A DNA stretch of 64,000 bases from Trichosphaerium sp. ATCC 40318. Its lineage: Eukaryota; Discosea; Flabellinia; Trichosidae. Each line of letters opens with the position of its first letter. The stretch's first letter is position 1. The translations under genes and the position numbers were made by a program. Positions 62,534-64,000 of this stretch are shown one piece after another. Location: NCBI GenBank assembly GCA_038496445.1, contig JALMLS010000466.1, positions 620,001 through 684,000 of the forward strand, written 5' to 3'. The notes beneath the pieces were generated by a model, which did not search any database, was not told where the DNA came from, and was given only the letters and a program-made list of their open reading frames with translations.

Positions 62534-64000
62534 CTACGATGTTATATCATCAAGAAGTTTATCTAACTCTGCGTCAGTGACACTTCCTAAAGCAAAAAAT
62601 TAGAGACAAAGGAACAGGATGTGAGAAAAAAAAATACGTACTTAAATCAGACATAGTTGATTTGGATAGCTGTCTACTATGTAATGCTGGTGCACGTTGA
62701 TTACCACCAGTAGTTCTTGGTGGTTGCTGTGCTTGCTTTGGCTTATTTCCATCAGCACCTACGTGCACATACTTGATAGGTAAATCTAAACAAAAAAGCA
62801 GCCGTTAATGCTCAACTCTGAAAAAACTCTGTTTTTTGAGTTTTCTAACGTACTAGGATCGATGTGAGCTTTTGGGACAATATAACGTTGTCTTCCTGAT
62901 GGTCTAAACCCAGTTCCCAGATCTTTCATAAGTCTGTTTACGTAGTCACCAGATACATCAGAAGATGATTTCTCCCAGTCGTTTAATGGCTGTAAAGAAG
63001 TCAACAACAGTTTCAAGAGAAAATATACTTACCCGGCCTGGATTTTGTTGTTGTCGTGTAGGCTGACTTACAGTTCTTGGAGCTACAGGCACCGATACAG
63101 GTTCAGGATCCCGTTTCTCTTGAGTTGGCTACAACAAGGTCAAAAATCGACTTTCAAGAGTGAAAATGAAGCTTACTGGTGTCCATGCTGCAGTTGCCCA
63201 AGCTCCGCCTTTTGAAGATGTACGTGATTGAGGAGGTCCCTCAGTGCGTTGTGGTTGTTTTGTACCCGCATTTGCATATACAGAACCTTGACCACCTCCA
63301 ACATGCGCTGTACTTTGTTGACGAAACCTAGAACTCTCTTGTCGCCTTTTCTGTACCATTGCTTGGGCAGCGCTTACACTCACTTGTCGTGGTTGTACTT
63401 GCGATATTCTTTGAACCTGTGGCGCTGATGCTTGACGCATATGTGAGCTACGGTTGGTATTGGCACTTGGTCTGGAACCACCCAAAGAGCGTTGTGAAAT
63501 ATGACTTTGTGGCTTAATATAAGCTGCTTTTTGTCCTGTTGGTCTTCGTGATACTCTGGACATTCTTGTATTTGGTGCTGCTACACCCATATTGACAGAC
63601 GGATTTCTTTGATTTCGTACAACTGGCTGTGATGGCTCTAACGGCATAAAACCGTTTCCTGCTTTACCCGTGTTCACAGAAACGCCAAACTGTCCTTCAT
63701 TGTTTGTTTGTGCAGGAACATTAGTTTCTGTGTGATTATTATTGGCGCCTGAAGGTGAACCAAGGTCCATCATTAACTCGGCAAGCTCTAGTAAAAAGAG
63801 TGAGTAACGCCACGCCGTTATTGAAGTGTACATACCATCATTGAATGCGCTGACACCTGTCATTCCTGATCCAATACTACATGTAGAAAGTGGTGGTGAT
63901 TCTGGAACGAGTTCATCAATAAGCTCATCTATCTTATTAGTTGAAATACTTGCACGTGGATCAAGCGTGTTGAAATCCTGCGGAAGGAGTAAGCGTGCGA
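62534..64000 (-). CDS. LD-motif adaptor-like protein (5' partial)
   Basis: The start lies beyond the window. Visible exons encode a largely disordered protein rich in Ser, Arg, Pro and Gln, with three LD-like motifs: KIDELIDELVP (about 63930), ELAELMMDLGSP (about 63770) and, at the very end, DAELDKLLDDIT. These resemble paxillin LD motifs (LDxLLxxL), which bind FAK, vinculin and GIT-type proteins. Unlike paxillin, no LIM domains follow; the protein stops at the last LD-like motif. A middle segment (PLNDWEKSSSDVSGDYVNRL, RQRYIVPKAHIDPS) may be folded. The role is inferred as a cytoskeletal or signalling adaptor. Confidence 0.6.

Overview
The window is nuclear DNA of an intron-rich, AT-rich eukaryote, probably a unicellular, amoeba-like protist. 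Nearly every gene is cut by short introns of about 40 to 150 bases. Most donors read GTACGT or GTACGC, and acceptors are T-rich and end in TAG or CAG. At least three introns appear to use a GC donor with the same extended consensus (GCACGT or GCACGC). The lineage is inferred only from protein content: a C2 plus arrestin protein, Ras/RasGAP/RGS proteins, a prolyl hydroxylase tied to an F-box, LIM and LD-motif proteins, and Marseillevirus-like repeat genes. No marker fixes the taxon.

Layout. 1-1007 is the end of a coiled-coil, tail-anchored protein. 1.5-3.5 kb holds two intronless repeat ORFs (MORN-like and F-box/leucine-rich) that look like giant-virus genes and lack ATG starts; the second also has an internal stop. 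3.8-13 kb carries a Ras-like GTPase with a CAAX box and a degenerate G3 motif, a two-LIM protein, and a RasGAP protein followed by four RGS-like domains. 13.2-16 kb carries an amidase and PAM16. 16.1-21.8 kb is one continuous spliced reading frame with VIT/VWA-type, G-patch, SF1-like KH, MPN-like and DUF2135-like segments. 21.9-23 kb is an inverted repeat carrying a complete tRNA-Leu(AAG) in one arm and a broken copy in the other.

23-33.7 kb, minus strand: a cytochrome P450, an unrecognised helical protein, a C2-arrestin protein and Golgi tether subunit COG5. 33.9-43 kb, plus strand: a SHOC2-like LRR protein with a myristoylation-type start, a GT31-like glycosyltransferase with a one-base frameshift, an F-box/SPRY protein, and a WrbA-type quinone reductase with a long charged tail reached through a GC-AG intron. 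A 543 bp non-autonomous DNA transposon with TA duplication lies at 43.3-43.8 kb.

44.4-53.4 kb is the most interesting part. A minus-strand ASCC3/Slh1 ribosome-rescue helicase is divergently paired, across about 180 bp, with a plus-strand ten-exon gene encoding a 387-residue STING-like protein: four membrane segments, a connector and a cyclic-dinucleotide-binding-like domain. 53.5-64 kb holds an alpha/beta hydrolase, three unrecognised proteins (two with myristoylation-type starts), a three-part fusion of 2-oxoglutarate oxygenase, F-box and actin-related protein, and the C-terminal part of an LD-motif protein that runs off the window.

The genes form no operon. Recurrent themes are small-GTPase/G-protein signalling, SCF-type F-box proteins, Golgi/endosome traffic and a putative innate-immune membrane sensor. 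Gene models were spliced by eye, so exon edges and some starts are approximate.
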